In this document: in pieces, positions 7,200-16,189 of the stretch
Layout of the letters: the number at the start of each line of letters is the position of its first letter
Position numbering within the stretch: position 1 is the first letter of the stretch
Source of the DNA: an uncultured Candidatus Melainabacteria bacterium
GTDB lineage: Bacteria; Cyanobacteriota; Vampirovibrionia; Gastranaerophilales; Gastranaerophilaceae
Assembly (NCBI GenBank): GCA_934777245.1
Contig: CAKVND010000017.1
Span: 1-35,556 of the forward strand
Direction of reading: 5' to 3'
DNA: 35,556 bases
The notes under the pieces: model-generated
Databases searched by the model: none
What the model saw: only the letters and a program-made list of their open reading frames with translations
Told to the model about the DNA's origin: nothing
Position numbers and translations under genes: made by a program

Positions 7200-7689
7200 T
7201 ATTGCAGCCGGAAAATCAGAAGTAGAGAAAATAATTTCTGAGCATTATCCCATTTATGACGCTGATAAAATTGCGCACAAATTTTTAGGTAATGTTGATA
7301 GACGTGCGTTAGGTGAAAAAGTTTTTAATGACCCGATTGCGCGAAAAGAGCTTGAGAATTTTATACATCCTAAAGTTAAGGATGAAATTCTAAATATTTT
7401 TACTAAAATAACAACCCCTATAGTGTTTGTTTCAATTCCACTTCTTTTTGAAACCGGTTTTGATAAATTGTTTGATAAAGTTTTATTTGTTCAATGCAAC
7501 GATGATATCCGCCTAGAACACTTGATGAAAAGAAATAACTTCACAAAAGAGCAAGCACTAGCGCGAATGAACTCTCAAATGCCACAGGAAGAAAAGATTG
7601 CAAAATCAGATTATGTAATTTATAACAATTCCAGTTTAGAAGAATTAAAAAAACAGGTAACGAAATTTATTGACGAGTTGCCTTCTTAA
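7174..7689 (+). CDS. coaE: Dephospho-CoA kinase
   Basis: Phosphorylates dephospho-CoA at the ribose 3'-OH in the last step of coenzyme A synthesis. The P-loop is GNIAAGKS (residues 8-15), a variant of the common G-x-GSGKS. The family segment YDADKIAHKFL and the lid-region MKRNNFTKEQALARMNSQMP are present. At 171 residues it is somewhat shorter than the usual 190-200. AGAGGG precedes the ATG. It starts inside the end of the pseudouridine synthase gene. Confidence 0.92.
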   Translation: MLKIAITGNIAAGKSEVEKIISEHYPIYDADKIAHKFLGNVDRRALGEKVFNDPIARKELENFIHPKVKDEILNIFTKITTPIVFVSIPLLFETGFDKLFDKVLFVQCNDDIRLEHLMKRNNFTKEQALARMNSQMPQEEKIAKSDYVIYNNSSLEELKKQVTKFIDELPS

Positions 7690-7699
7690 TTGATATAAT
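7670..7699 (+). promoter_or_regulatory. Leaderless-type promoter for the PurD-like gene
   Basis: TTGACG (7670-7675), an 18-base spacer and an extended -10 TGA-TATAAT (-10 at 7694-7699) end seven bases before the ATG at 7707. No Shine-Dalgarno site is present. It lies at the end of coaE. Confidence 0.65.
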
Positions 7700-7706
7700 T
7701 ATTTTT

Positions 7707-8951
7707 ATGAAAAAGAAAATTTTAATTATTGGAAATAGCGCAAAAGAATACGCACTAGCAAAAAAATTATCATTAAAGCATGAAGTTTACGTAACGCCTT
7801 CAAGCGATACGATAAAAGAGTTTGCGACTTGTATTGATATAAGAGAAGATAAATCCAGCGAATTATTGGAATTCGTTATGGAAAACGGCATTGATTTGAC
7901 TATTCCTGTATCAACTATGGCTCTAAAATCAGACATTGTAGAATTGTTTAATAAAAATAATCAAGCTATTTTTGCACCGCAAAGAAATGCTGCAAAACTT
8001 GTATTAGACAAAGCTTTAGCGAAAAAAATATTATATAAGTTAAGAATTCCGACTCCAAAATTCGGTATTTTTGAAAAACAAAACATGGTTTTGGATTATA
8101 TTAAAAACTTAAAAAATCCTTTTGTGCTAAAAACAGATGACAATAATAGCGCCGCAATTTTTACATCATATCAAGTTGCAAAAACTCTTGTGGAATCTAG
8201 TTTTATAGAAAAAAACAAACGAATAATAGTCGAAGATTATATTTATGGCACTCCATTTTCGTTCTACACAATTACTGACGGATACAAGGCTTTGCCAATA
8301 GGTTCTTCAATTACTTATAAACATTCCCTTGAAGGCAACGGTGGACAGTTAACAAGCGGAATGGGTGCTTGCGCTCCTAACTATAAGCTTTCAATTGAGC
8401 AAGAATATTATTTAATGGACAATGTAATTTATCCTACACTCGATTATTGTGAAATTGAAGGCAATCCTTATTTGGGAATTTTAGGTGTTAATGGCGTTTT
8501 AACCGATGACGGTAGAATGTTTATTCTCGGTTGGCAATCATTTATGCAAGATTGCGATGCTCAAGCTGTTTTAGACATACTGGATGAAGATTTGTTTGAA
8601 TTGTTTAATTCTTGCGTTATAGGCTCTTTTAGCGATGAAGTAGACGGAATTAATCTTTTTGACAAATACTCTGCATCCCTTGTTTTGACTTGTAAAAACA
8701 AAGAGAATGTAGAAAATGCTATTATTGGCATTGATAATTTGGAAGAAGAAACATCTTTAACATTCTATCCGAGTGTAAATAAGAATAAATATCTGGAATT
8801 CGAAGCTAATTACGGTTCTGTCGTAGTTTTAACTTCTTCCGGCACAACGGCATCAAAAGCTGTTAAAAAAATGTATCAAGAAGCTGAAGATATAGACTTT
8901 AAAGGCAAGCATTATAGAAAAGATATTTGTAATTATACTGATTTGCACTAA
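7707..8951 (+). CDS. Degenerate PurD-like ATP-grasp protein
   Basis: The 414 residues align by eye along the length of phosphoribosylamine-glycine ligase (PurD), which makes glycinamide ribonucleotide in purine synthesis. The N-terminal GxGGREHAL motif of PurD reads GNSAKEYAL (9-17). The ATP-grasp lysine strand FVLKTDD (139-145) is followed by NNSAA instead of the glycine-rich GLAAGKG loop. The PurD segment GxNTGGMGAYSP corresponds to GGQLTSGMGACAP (212-224). The metal-binding FGDPE-Q reads MQDCDAQ (280-286). Length and order fit PurD, but several active-site motifs are altered, so it may be a paralogue with another substrate or no ligase activity. The promoter predicts a leaderless mRNA. Confidence 0.7.
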   Translation: MKKKILIIGNSAKEYALAKKLSLKHEVYVTPSSDTIKEFATCIDIREDKSSELLEFVMENGIDLTIPVSTMALKSDIVELFNKNNQAIFAPQRNAAKLVLDKALAKKILYKLRIPTPKFGIFEKQNMVLDYIKNLKNPFVLKTDDNNSAAIFTSYQVAKTLVESSFIEKNKRIIVEDYIYGTPFSFYTITDGYKALPIGSSITYKHSLEGNGGQLTSGMGACAPNYKLSIEQEYYLMDNVIYPTLDYCEIEGNPYLGILGVNGVLTDDGRMFILGWQSFMQDCDAQAVLDILDEDLFELFNSCVIGSFSDEVDGINLFDKYSASLVLTCKNKENVENAIIGIDNLEEETSLTFYPSVNKNKYLEFEANYGSVVVLTSSGTTASKAVKKMYQEAEDIDFKGKHYRKDICNYTDLH

Positions 8952-9055
8952 AAGTATTTAAAATAACTCAAAATGTCATAACTCTTTCCAAGTAAAAAAA
9001 TAACTTTACAAAACTTCACATAAGAAGAGAAAAAAAGCAATTTTTTAAAACCGAA

Positions 9056-9090
9056 ATACTTTATATATATGTAATCAGTAAATAAAGTAT
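9056..9090. promoter_or_regulatory. Inverted repeat upstream of the RHH gene, possible operator
   Basis: atactttat (9056-9064) and ataaagtat (9082-9090) are perfect 9-bp arms around a TA-rich centre that includes a possible -10 (tatata). The site lies 30 bases before a ribbon-helix-helix gene. Such proteins often bind palindromes in their own promoter, so autoregulation is plausible. Confidence 0.4.
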
Positions 9091-9119
9091 ACAAAAGGAT
9101 AATAAAAGGAGTACCAATT

Positions 9120-9308
9120 ATGGCAAGAGTTTTAATTTCAATGCCTGAAAGCTTTTTAGGCAAAATCGACGAAGTAGCAGAAAATGAAAGCAGATCACGT
9201 TCTGAGCTTATCCGTGAAGCGCTTAGAAGCTACATCACAAGATCACAAGTTCGACAAAATACTTTAGCAGACAAGAATGCTAGGATTTTAGAGGCACTAC
9301 TAGATTAG
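9120..9308 (+). CDS. Ribbon-helix-helix (CopG/MetJ-like) DNA-binding protein
   Basis: A 62-residue protein with one RHH domain: the N-terminal strand RVLISMPESFLGKID pairs in the dimer to enter the DNA major groove, followed by two helices with the SRSELIREALRSYI signature. The C-terminal 20 residues are polar and helical. AAGGAG stands nine bases before the ATG. RHH proteins are often antitoxins, but no toxin gene follows: the next gene is on the other strand after a terminator. It is therefore more likely a stand-alone regulator, possibly of its own promoter through the upstream inverted repeat. Confidence 0.85.
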   Translation: MARVLISMPESFLGKIDEVAENESRSRSELIREALRSYITRSQVRQNTLADKNARILEALLD

Positions 9309-9429
9309 GGGCGGAACGGGGATTTATAATCCCCCTAAGGGAATTAAGGATTAAATAGGAAAAAACACGAGATATTTAAAACACGAGAAAATTGAGACAG
9401 AGTAAAAATTAAAAAGAAAAACAACCATA

Positions 9430-9456
9430 GGAATTCAAAACGAATTCCTTTTTTTT
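9430..9456 (+). terminator. Terminator after the RHH gene
   Basis: ggaattc (9430-9436) pairs with gaattcc (9442-9448), followed by eight Ts. It may also slow transcripts of the convergent MlaA-fusion gene, but the T run favours the plus strand. Between 9309 and 9430 there is also a 7-bp hairpin (9318-9334) without a T run, and a direct repeat of aaacacgaga. Confidence 0.85.
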
Positions 9457-9460
9457 AGTT

Positions 9461-11557
9461 TTAATTTTGCTCAATATCATTTTTTAATGATTCTATAAAT
9501 TCTTTTCTATAAAGAAAACCTAAATGAGCGCCACAATTTAAACATACTAAATGCTTATTTGTTAGCGTTTTTAATCGCGCGATTTGATCTTTATTTGTAA
9601 AATAATCATCTAGCGAATGATAAATTTTATAATTATCATTATTTGTTAAATATTCTGCAAGTGAATAAAGTCCGGTTTCGTATCTTAAATCATCCAATGT
9701 CAACATTCCATTTTTTAACAAATATTTTTCAGCATAATCTCTATAACTCATATTGTTTATCTTTTGATAAATATCTGTTTTATCTCCTTTAGCAATATTT
9801 TCAATCGTAAAAATCAAATCTGAAAGTTTTTGACGTAAAATAAATGTAGTTATAAGTTTACCTTCTTCATCAGAAAACGGTAATGTATCAATTTTATAAT
9901 CAGAATTCTCTTTTAATTGAGTTAACTGAAGTATTTTTGCAGCAGTAATTGCAGTTTTATGTTTAACCTCCTCTGAATTTTTATCAAATTCTTCACTATT
10001 TTTGTCTAACTGTTCTAAAGCATAAACAAGTTCTATAGGTGGACTTATTGCAATAAATTTATCTATACCCAATGTATTATTTTTGCTTTCTTTTGCAGCT
10101 ACAAAAAGCGTTGCCATTGCACCGAACGAAGTTCCAACAACAACTTTTTCTCTAAATTCACACCCATATCTTGCACACAAAGACTCCATTATTTTTGAAG
10201 TTACAAGTTTTATATAATCTGCATCATTTGAAGGTATTCCCGGACAATATCCTTCCGGCATGCTTTTTACAAATTCCCAATGAAAATGACTACCTTGAAT
10301 AACTACAGAATATCCGGCATCATAAAACAATTTTGCAAATATAACCGAATGATGTGCATTAGAACCTTCACCAATAGAAGGATACAAAATTACAAGTGGC
10401 GCAGTTTTGTCTTTTTGTAAAATATACCTATATTTATAAGAAGCTCTTTCTGCATCAATATTAATAGAGGCTGTTTTAATTTGTTTTGCAAAACTTCTAT
10501 TCCATATAGAAAGCTCATTCCATATCGATTTATTCACAGATTTATCTTCAAAAAGCGCTGTTCTCATAGAATCAACTACCGGCGTTTGCGGATTATAATC
10601 ATTTAAAATTATATCCGGCTCTAATTTTGGTTTTTTAATTATTTCAAAGCTTTTTGCAAGATTTTCAGCTACGTCTGCAGCCATACCGGTAGTACCTTCA
10701 TTTGAAATTTCGGCTTCTTTATCACCGATTTGAGCAATCATTTCTTCTGCTAGAGCAGATTGCCCCTCTTTAACCAATTCGGCTTCCGTTTCCAATAAAT
10801 CTTGCCTATCCAGATTGGAATTTTTAATATAGTTTTCTAGACCGTACAATTTTTTTTGAATATCGTAAGGGTCTGCATAAGTTGTTTCAATCATTTTTGC
10901 AAGAGGTTGCATGTATGACGTCCTATTAACCATTAGCCCGAATTTGATTATACTCGTAAGCGGAGTTGCTAAATATACAGAAGGGTCTAGCGCTGCTTCT
11001 AATACTCTTCCACAAAGCGAACGCGGCGTGCAAGCATTTAACACCGGCATAACCATATAGTGTCCGGATTTTATTTTACATTTACAAAGCGCCTGCTCCA
11101 TGTTTTCGTTAGTCGGCTTAATATTAAAAAGTTTATCTGCCGGATCAAACAAACCTCCTAATCCAATTGTTGAGTTTGTTAAAAATCTAACAGTTTCTTT
11201 TTTTAGCGCATCTCCATCTCGTTGGATAATGCAACTTGCCAGTCTTTTGGGATATTCAATATTATTATAAGCGCTTTTAATTCTATCCATTCCGTATTTA
11301 GGCATTACAGAAGACCAAATGACATGAACCGGACGCGCGATATATTTGTTCAAACGTGAATTAAGATTGAACATCTTACGATTAAATTTTTCATATTTAT
11401 CATCACCAACATATATCGCTGCATAATCAGGATATTTACAGCTTTCTGTTTGAATAGCTTGAATATCAGATTTTGTTGTTGCTATAATAGGTAAATTTAA
11501 ATTAATAACAAATAAAAATAATAAAACGAATGAAATGAATTTTTTCTTAGAAAACAT
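9461..11557 (-). CDS. MlaA-like lipid-transport domain fused to an alpha/beta hydrolase
   Basis: The first 27 residues are a signal peptide, but there is no lipobox cysteine, unlike classical MlaA (VacJ) lipoproteins. Residues 50-245 match MlaA, the outer-membrane protein of phospholipid trafficking: KFNRKMFNLNSRLN (57-70), ARPVHVI, RFLTNSTIGLGGLFDPA (124-140) and GHYMVMPVLN (165-174). After a linker rich in acidic residues, residues 370-698 look like an alpha/beta hydrolase close to the YheT/ABHD1 group: strand PLVILYPSIGEG, nucleophile elbow GTSFGA (Ser477), an acidic residue near HSLDDY (650-651) and the late histidine in NCGAHLGFL (His678). At 698 residues it is more than twice the usual MlaA length. 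It could combine lipid extraction with acyl hydrolysis at the envelope; that link is inference. Confidence 0.8.
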   Translation of the reverse strand: MFSKKKFISFVLLFLFVINLNLPIIATTKSDIQAIQTESCKYPDYAAIYVGDDKYEKFNRKMFNLNSRLNKYIARPVHVIWSSVMPKYGMDRIKSAYNNIEYPKRLASCIIQRDGDALKKETVRFLTNSTIGLGGLFDPADKLFNIKPTNENMEQALCKCKIKSGHYMVMPVLNACTPRSLCGRVLEAALDPSVYLATPLTSIIKFGLMVNRTSYMQPLAKMIETTYADPYDIQKKLYGLENYIKNSNLDRQDLLETEAELVKEGQSALAEEMIAQIGDKEAEISNEGTTGMAADVAENLAKSFEIIKKPKLEPDIILNDYNPQTPVVDSMRTALFEDKSVNKSIWNELSIWNRSFAKQIKTASINIDAERASYKYRYILQKDKTAPLVILYPSIGEGSNAHHSVIFAKLFYDAGYSVVIQGSHFHWEFVKSMPEGYCPGIPSNDADYIKLVTSKIMESLCARYGCEFREKVVVGTSFGAMATLFVAAKESKNNTLGIDKFIAISPPIELVYALEQLDKNSEEFDKNSEEVKHKTAITAAKILQLTQLKENSDYKIDTLPFSDEEGKLITTFILRQKLSDLIFTIENIAKGDKTDIYQKINNMSYRDYAEKYLLKNGMLTLDDLRYETGLYSLAEYLTNNDNYKIYHSLDDYFTNKDQIARLKTLTNKHLVCLNCGAHLGFLYRKEFIESLKNDIEQN

Positions 11558-11792
11558 AATCTCTCCTCACAGAGAAATTGTATTTTGTTTGCTAAAAATT
11601 TGTATCGCCTAAGAAGACATTATGCAGTGCAAAAAATTTAATAATAAAAAATGTAATTATTAAATTTTAAATTTTTCTTTTAAATTAATGTAAAGTTTTG
11701 TAACAATATCTCCAAACATGTGCAATTCATGCATTCTCAGCGACTTTATATATATAAAAGTACAAAGTAAACACGGAGACTAGGCACAGACA

Positions 11793-12590
11793 ATGGCATT
11801 CTTAATGTTATTACATGAAAAAATGAGGCTTCAACGTAAAGTCAACAAATTGACTTTACGCGAATTGAAGATGTCTAGTCGTAAAGAAAGAATTACGAAA
11901 AACATTTCTAGAGTACAAAAAATGTATTCTAGTAAAATGACGCAACTTGAAAAACAAGCATCAATTCTTCAAAAACAATTTACTGTAGGTATACAAAACT
12001 CTATGGGTCTTGGTACTCAAAACCAAATGTTTAACCCATACGGTGGCGGTGGAATCACATCATTTGTAGCTAATCAACTAGGAAACATGCTTTCTAATGG
12101 CGGTCAAGCAATTCCATTAGGTAATGATAAAACTGTATCATTTAGTAATCAAAGAATCCAAGAAATGATGCAAGATTACTATTCTGGTGGATTCAAGCCT
12201 GTATACGATAAAGAAGGTGATACTAGTGCTTCAAATATTAAGGAATACGAAGGACTTAGCGGAAATAAATATACAAAAGATGAATATGCTTGCTTCCAAA
12301 GAGCATTAAATGCAGCTCAACAAAACCAATCACAAGCACAGATGATGTGTCAGCAAATGAGTTCAAATTACGAAGCCAATATCTCAGTTTGGTTAGAAGC
12401 TCAAAAAGCACAATTAGAACTAGAACAAGATGAAGCACTTGCTCCATTAGAAGCAGAAGAAACAGATATGGACTTGGAAAAAGAATCTTGCGAAGCTCAA
12501 TTGGCGGATGCAAAGGCAAGACTAGAAAGCATCAAACAAGCTTGCAGCGAAGGAATCAAAGATTCAGCACCAACATTCGGTTTAGGTTAA
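11793..12590 (+). CDS. Coiled-coil protein of unknown function (265 aa)
   Basis: Not recognised. Residues 1-65 form a basic coiled coil (EKMRLQRKVNKLTLRELK onward). Residues 68-110 are rich in Gly, Asn and Gln (FNPYGGGG). Residues 165-255 form a second coiled coil that is strongly acidic (ELEQDEALAPLEAEETDMDLE) and ends in a short GLG tail. There is no signal peptide or membrane segment. Basic and acidic coils at opposite ends could allow self-assembly into filaments, which is inference. The Shine-Dalgarno site is weak; a TA-rich stretch (tttatatatat) 40 bases upstream could be the -10. It is monocistronic with a strong terminator. Confidence 0.7.
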   Translation: MAFLMLLHEKMRLQRKVNKLTLRELKMSSRKERITKNISRVQKMYSSKMTQLEKQASILQKQFTVGIQNSMGLGTQNQMFNPYGGGGITSFVANQLGNMLSNGGQAIPLGNDKTVSFSNQRIQEMMQDYYSGGFKPVYDKEGDTSASNIKEYEGLSGNKYTKDEYACFQRALNAAQQNQSQAQMMCQQMSSNYEANISVWLEAQKAQLELEQDEALAPLEAEETDMDLEKESCEAQLADAKARLESIKQACSEGIKDSAPTFGLG

Positions 12591-12622
12591 TAATAAAATA
12601 TAAATTACTTGTTATTGTAACA

Positions 12623-12655
12623 AAAACCTGCTCTTTTAGAGCAGGTTTTATTTTT
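12623..12655 (+). terminator. Terminator after the coiled-coil gene
   Basis: A perfect 12-bp stem (12623-12634 with 12638-12649), three-base loop, then a T run. Confidence 0.9.
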
Positions 12656-12668
12656 AGTTATTTATTCT

Positions 12669-12697
12669 GTCATTGCAAAGGCAATTAGCCTGCAATA
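12669..12697. repeat. Short interspersed palindromic repeat, copy 1
   Basis: Reverse-complemented, it reads TTATTGCAGGCTAATTGCC then TTTGCAATGAC, close to the copy near 35320 (GGATTGCTTCAGGCTAATCGCC then TTCGCAATGAC). It sits just past the end of the trigger-factor gene. Confidence 0.6.
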
Positions 12698-12699
12698 AA

Positions 12700-13992
12700 C
12701 TATTTTAAATTAACAGTATTATTATCTGCCAAGAATTGAGTTACTTTTTCATTCAATGCTTGTTGAGATAATGCATTAAACACACCAGGAGTTTGAGATA
12801 ATTGTTTAATCATAGTTGGTGTATCAATTTGGTACATTTGGCTCAATTCTGATAATTTAGCACCAAAATCAGCTTGAGAAACTGTGATATTTTCTTCTTT
12901 TGCAATTTTATCAATAACTAAAGAGTTCTTAACTCTTACAGCAGCGTCTTCTTTCAAGCTATTCATAATTTCATCATAACCTTGAGCTTCTACTGCTTGT
13001 TCCCAAGTAAAGCCTTGCATTTGAAGTTTTTGTTTATATTCTTCAACCAATTGGTCAGCTTCTCTGTCTATCATTGATTGTTGAATATCAACTTTAGCTT
13101 CAGAAGTTACTTTTTCGAAAACTGCTTTTTCTGAATTTGTTCTGTCGATATCAGCTTTTTGAGTGTCTAAGTATTTTTGAATATCAGCTTTAAGTTCATC
13201 AACTGATTTGAATGGACCAACTTTTTGAGCAAATTCATCAGTCAATTCAGGTAGCACTTTAGCCTTAATTTCATTGATTTTGCACTTGAAAGTAGCAGGT
13301 TGACCAGCCAATTTCTTTTCGTGGTATTCTTCAGGGAAAGTTACGTTAATTTCAAATTCTTCACCTAATGGTCTGTCAACTAATTGTTCTGCAAAGCCTG
13401 GAATGAAGCTAGAGTGAGCTAAATCTAAAGTATAGTTTTTAGCATCACCGTGTTCAATTTTTTCGCCATTAGAATAACCGTCAAAATCAAATACAATTGT
13501 ATCAGTGTCTTTTGTCTTTCTATCAGTTACAACAAGAGTTGTAGCGTGTTGTTGAAGAAGTCCGTCAATTGATTTTTGCAAAGCATCTTCTTCTGTTTTA
13601 TAAGCATCAACATCAATTGTCAAACCTTTGTATTGACCCAATGTTACTTCAGGACGTAATTCCAATTTAGCAACGATTTTTAAATCTTCGCCAATTTTGA
13701 AATCATAAGATTCAACGTATGGTTGAGCTACAACATCAAAGTCGTTTTCTTTGATAACTTGTGAGAAAATTCTTGGAAGCGCATTTTCTAATGCTTCATG
13801 TTTAATTCTTTCTTCGCCGATATTTTGTTCAACAATATTTCTAGGAGCTTTACCTTTACGGAAACCCGGAATATTAACATATTGAGCTAATCTTTTAGCT
13901 GCATCATTGTAGTAGTTTACTGCATCTTTAGCAGGAATTTCAATATCAACCTTAACTACATTTTCAGGTTGTTTTTCAATTGTTGTGTTCAT
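12700..13992 (-). CDS. tig: Trigger factor, ribosome-associated chaperone and peptidyl-prolyl isomerase
   Basis: Binds the ribosome exit tunnel and shields new chains. The N-terminal ribosome-binding signature GFRKGKAP lies at residues 43-50. The FKBP-like isomerase domain follows (about 150-240, with DTIVFDFDGY and FPEEYHEKKLAGQPATF), then the helical C-terminal arms. At 430 residues it is of standard length. GAGGA precedes the ATG by eight bases. tig often sits next to clpP; here an MFS gene separates the two on the same strand, a modified version of that neighbourhood. Confidence 0.96.
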   Translation of the reverse strand: MNTTIEKQPENVVKVDIEIPAKDAVNYYNDAAKRLAQYVNIPGFRKGKAPRNIVEQNIGEERIKHEALENALPRIFSQVIKENDFDVVAQPYVESYDFKIGEDLKIVAKLELRPEVTLGQYKGLTIDVDAYKTEEDALQKSIDGLLQQHATTLVVTDRKTKDTDTIVFDFDGYSNGEKIEHGDAKNYTLDLAHSSFIPGFAEQLVDRPLGEEFEINVTFPEEYHEKKLAGQPATFKCKINEIKAKVLPELTDEFAQKVGPFKSVDELKADIQKYLDTQKADIDRTNSEKAVFEKVTSEAKVDIQQSMIDREADQLVEEYKQKLQMQGFTWEQAVEAQGYDEIMNSLKEDAAVRVKNSLVIDKIAKEENITVSQADFGAKLSELSQMYQIDTPTMIKQLSQTPGVFNALSQQALNEKVTQFLADNNTVNLK

Positions 13993-14119
13993 TTAATATA
14001 TCCTCTTTTCTATACCTACCTGTTTGTAGAGTACTATAAACAGAGGATATATGCAAGCAGAGCGAAGTTAAAAAAGCAACAATTCTGTTATTATGACTGC
14101 GAATAACTACCGGCTTAGT

Positions 14120-14224
14120 GTCATTGCGAAAAAATCGCTAGATTTTCGTGACAATCTATTTCTTGCTACTTTTGATTAAGTGGATTGCTTCGTCACCCAA
14201 ATAATCGCCGCGCCTCACAATGAC
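14120..14224. repeat. Interspersed palindromic repeat, copy 2 (105 bp)
   Basis: It starts with gtcattgcga and ends with ctcacaatgac, which pair as imperfect terminal inverted repeats. Inside are an aaaatc/gatttt hairpin and the block tggattgcttcgtc, which recurs (tggattgcttcagg) near 35315. It fills most of the gap between tig and the MFS gene. It has no coding potential. Confidence 0.7.
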
Positions 14225-14250
14225 TGGGCACAAAACTTTTAATGTCATCA

Positions 14251-15486
14251 CTAATACTTATTAGAAAGCTTCATTGCCTTATAAAGTTCAAATACACTTA
14301 TCAAGAAGAATAGTCCAAAAACAGCCAAATAAGATTTGTTTGTGTAAACCAAAACTTCACCAACTTTTTGAGGTTCAAAAAGATTCAAAAGAAATCCCAT
14401 TGCAGTTCCCAAAAGTCCAACCATCGTAAAGAAGCAGAAATTCATTATACTAACAGCCGTCCCTGATACCATTTTTCGGTTTGTTAAGTGTAAAACAGGA
14501 ACTAACAACGAAGTCAAGCTTGCATTTCCAGCTAAAACAAAGAATATTACTGCAATTAAACTTGTTCTGATATTAAATATCAAACACAAACAAATTATTA
14601 AAAGCGAAACAAACGTAATAATAGAGGCGTTTTTTAAAAAAACAACTCTATGGTTGTGACATATTTTACAAACAGAAGCATTTATAATATTAAAAGCCGC
14701 CGCTATTATTGCCATTATTGAAAGTATAATTGCAGACTTTGCAGTCGGCATTCCGCAAAAATCCTCAAGGAATTTTTTACCTATAATCGCCTGTATTGCA
14801 TAAGAAATTCCGAAATTACAGCACGCAAAACTAAATAAATTGCGATTGTGTTTTTTGTGCAAAACCAATCTGAACGGCAAAGTTCTTAATTTTACATTCC
14901 GATTGATTTCAGGATACTTAACTTTCGGCGATAAAAGTATAAACAGTAAAACACCTGCTAAAATAATCAACGCTAAAATGACTAAAATCATCCGCCAGTT
15001 AATATACTTCATCATGAATACAAATGGAGCATTCGCCGCAATTCCACCGCAATATCCAATACAAAGCATTACTGAAATTGCAATTCCAAAGTTTTTATCC
15101 GAATAAAATTCTCTAAGCTCCCTAATTAAACTCAAATAAAAACAGCTTCCACCAATACCAACCAACACACGCGAAAAATACATTAAAGGCAAGTTAGTTG
15201 AAATTGGGAATAATAAAGCACCAATTCCAAGGATAATTCCGCCTGTTAGCATTACGCGCAAACCACCGAATCTATCAACTAAAACACCTATAATCAATTG
15301 ATTAACCGCATAAAGGTACATAAAAATCGCACCAAAAGCCGTAATATAAGGAGCACTTACAGACAATTCCTGTTGAAGCAAATCAAAAACTGCACCGGGG
15401 ATTGCTATTCTTTGAAAATTTGCAAAGAAATAGAACAACGCCCCGAGCGAAATAAGTGTAAATAATATCCCCTTATTGTTTTTCAT
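14251..15486 (-). CDS. Major facilitator superfamily transporter
   Basis: A 411-residue polytopic membrane protein with about twelve hydrophobic segments. The MFS cytoplasmic loop signature DRFGGLRVMLTGG follows segment 2, and the RVLVGIGGSCFY motif lies in segment 4. Substrate cannot be told from sequence. The start is 14 bases after clpP ends, so they may be co-transcribed; the GGGAG before the ATG is only one base away, which is too close for a good ribosome site and suggests coupling or weak translation. Confidence 0.85.
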   Translation of the reverse strand: MKNNKGILFTLISLGALFYFFANFQRIAIPGAVFDLLQQELSVSAPYITAFGAIFMYLYAVNQLIIGVLVDRFGGLRVMLTGGIILGIGALLFPISTNLPLMYFSRVLVGIGGSCFYLSLIRELREFYSDKNFGIAISVMLCIGYCGGIAANAPFVFMMKYINWRMILVILALIILAGVLLFILLSPKVKYPEINRNVKLRTLPFRLVLHKKHNRNLFSFACCNFGISYAIQAIIGKKFLEDFCGMPTAKSAIILSIMAIIAAAFNIINASVCKICHNHRVVFLKNASIITFVSLLIICLCLIFNIRTSLIAVIFFVLAGNASLTSLLVPVLHLTNRKMVSGTAVSIMNFCFFTMVGLLGTAMGFLLNLFEPQKVGEVLVYTNKSYLAVFGLFFLISVFELYKAMKLSNKY

Positions 15487-15500
15487 ACTCCCAAGTCAAT

Positions 15501-16121
15501 CTAGTTATTAGCTGAAGTAACAACTTTATCAATCAAACCGTATTCGCATGCTTCAGCTGCTGACAAGTAGTGATCTCTTTCGCAGTCTTCTTTAACCTTG
15601 TCAAATGGTTGACCTGAATTTTCAGCCATAATACCGATTAACATGTCTTTCATTCTCAAAATTTCTTTAGCTTCAAGTTCAATATCTGTGGCTTGACCTT
15701 TTGCACCGCCTAAAGGTTGGTGAATCATAATTCTTGCACTTGGAAGAGCCATTCTCTTACCTTTAGCACCAGCTGATAGTAAGAACGCACCCATAGACGC
15801 AGCTTCACCTAAACAAATGGTTTGAACATCAGCTTTAATAAGATTCATAGTATCATAAATTGCCATGCCGGCAGTAATAACACCACCCGGAGAGTTGATA
15901 TAAAGCATAATATCTTTTTCAGGATTTTCGCTATCTAATAGCAAAAGTTGTGCAACAACAGAATTTGCAACTTCATCATCGATTTCTGTACCTAAGAAAA
16001 TAATTCTTTCTCTTAATAATCTTGAAAAAATATCAAAAGACTTTTCTCCTCTTGAAGAAGATTCAATTACTGTAGGTACGTAACTTAAAATCTTTTTATA
16101 ATCAGTTGTTTCTGTTGTCAT
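15501..16121 (-). CDS. clpP: ATP-dependent Clp protease proteolytic subunit
   Basis: ClpP forms the serine-protease barrel of the Clp system. The catalytic triad is visible: Ser109 in [11 protein letters not shown], His134 in MIHQPLGG and Asp183 in ERDHYLS. Length is 206 residues. AGGAG lies six bases before the ATG. No clpX or clpA lies beside it; the AAA+ gene just upstream is not a Clp ATPase. A TTGCTC-17-TAAAAT promoter stands 30 bases upstream. Confidence 0.97.
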   Translation of the reverse strand: MTTETTDYKKILSYVPTVIESSSRGEKSFDIFSRLLRERIIFLGTEIDDEVANSVVAQLLLLDSENPEKDIMLYINSPGGVITAGMAIYDTMNLIKADVQTICLGEAASMGAFLLSAGAKGKRMALPSARIMIHQPLGGAKGQATDIELEAKEILRMKDMLIGIMAENSGQPFDKVKEDCERDHYLSAAEACEYGLIDKVVTSANN

Positions 16122-16150
16122 ATTTCTCTCCTTTATTTATCATTAAGATA

Positions 16151-16179
16151 ATTTTACAATAAAATTAAAGGATGAGCAA
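16151..16179 (-). promoter_or_regulatory. Promoter for clpP
   Basis: The minus strand has TTGCTC (16174-16179), a 17-base spacer and TAAAAT (16151-16156). Confidence 0.45.
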
Positions 16180-16189
16180 CAAGTAAATT

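Noticed and set aside
9120..9308. Toxin-antitoxin operon
   Set aside because: A terminator follows and the next gene is convergent; no toxin frame is seen.
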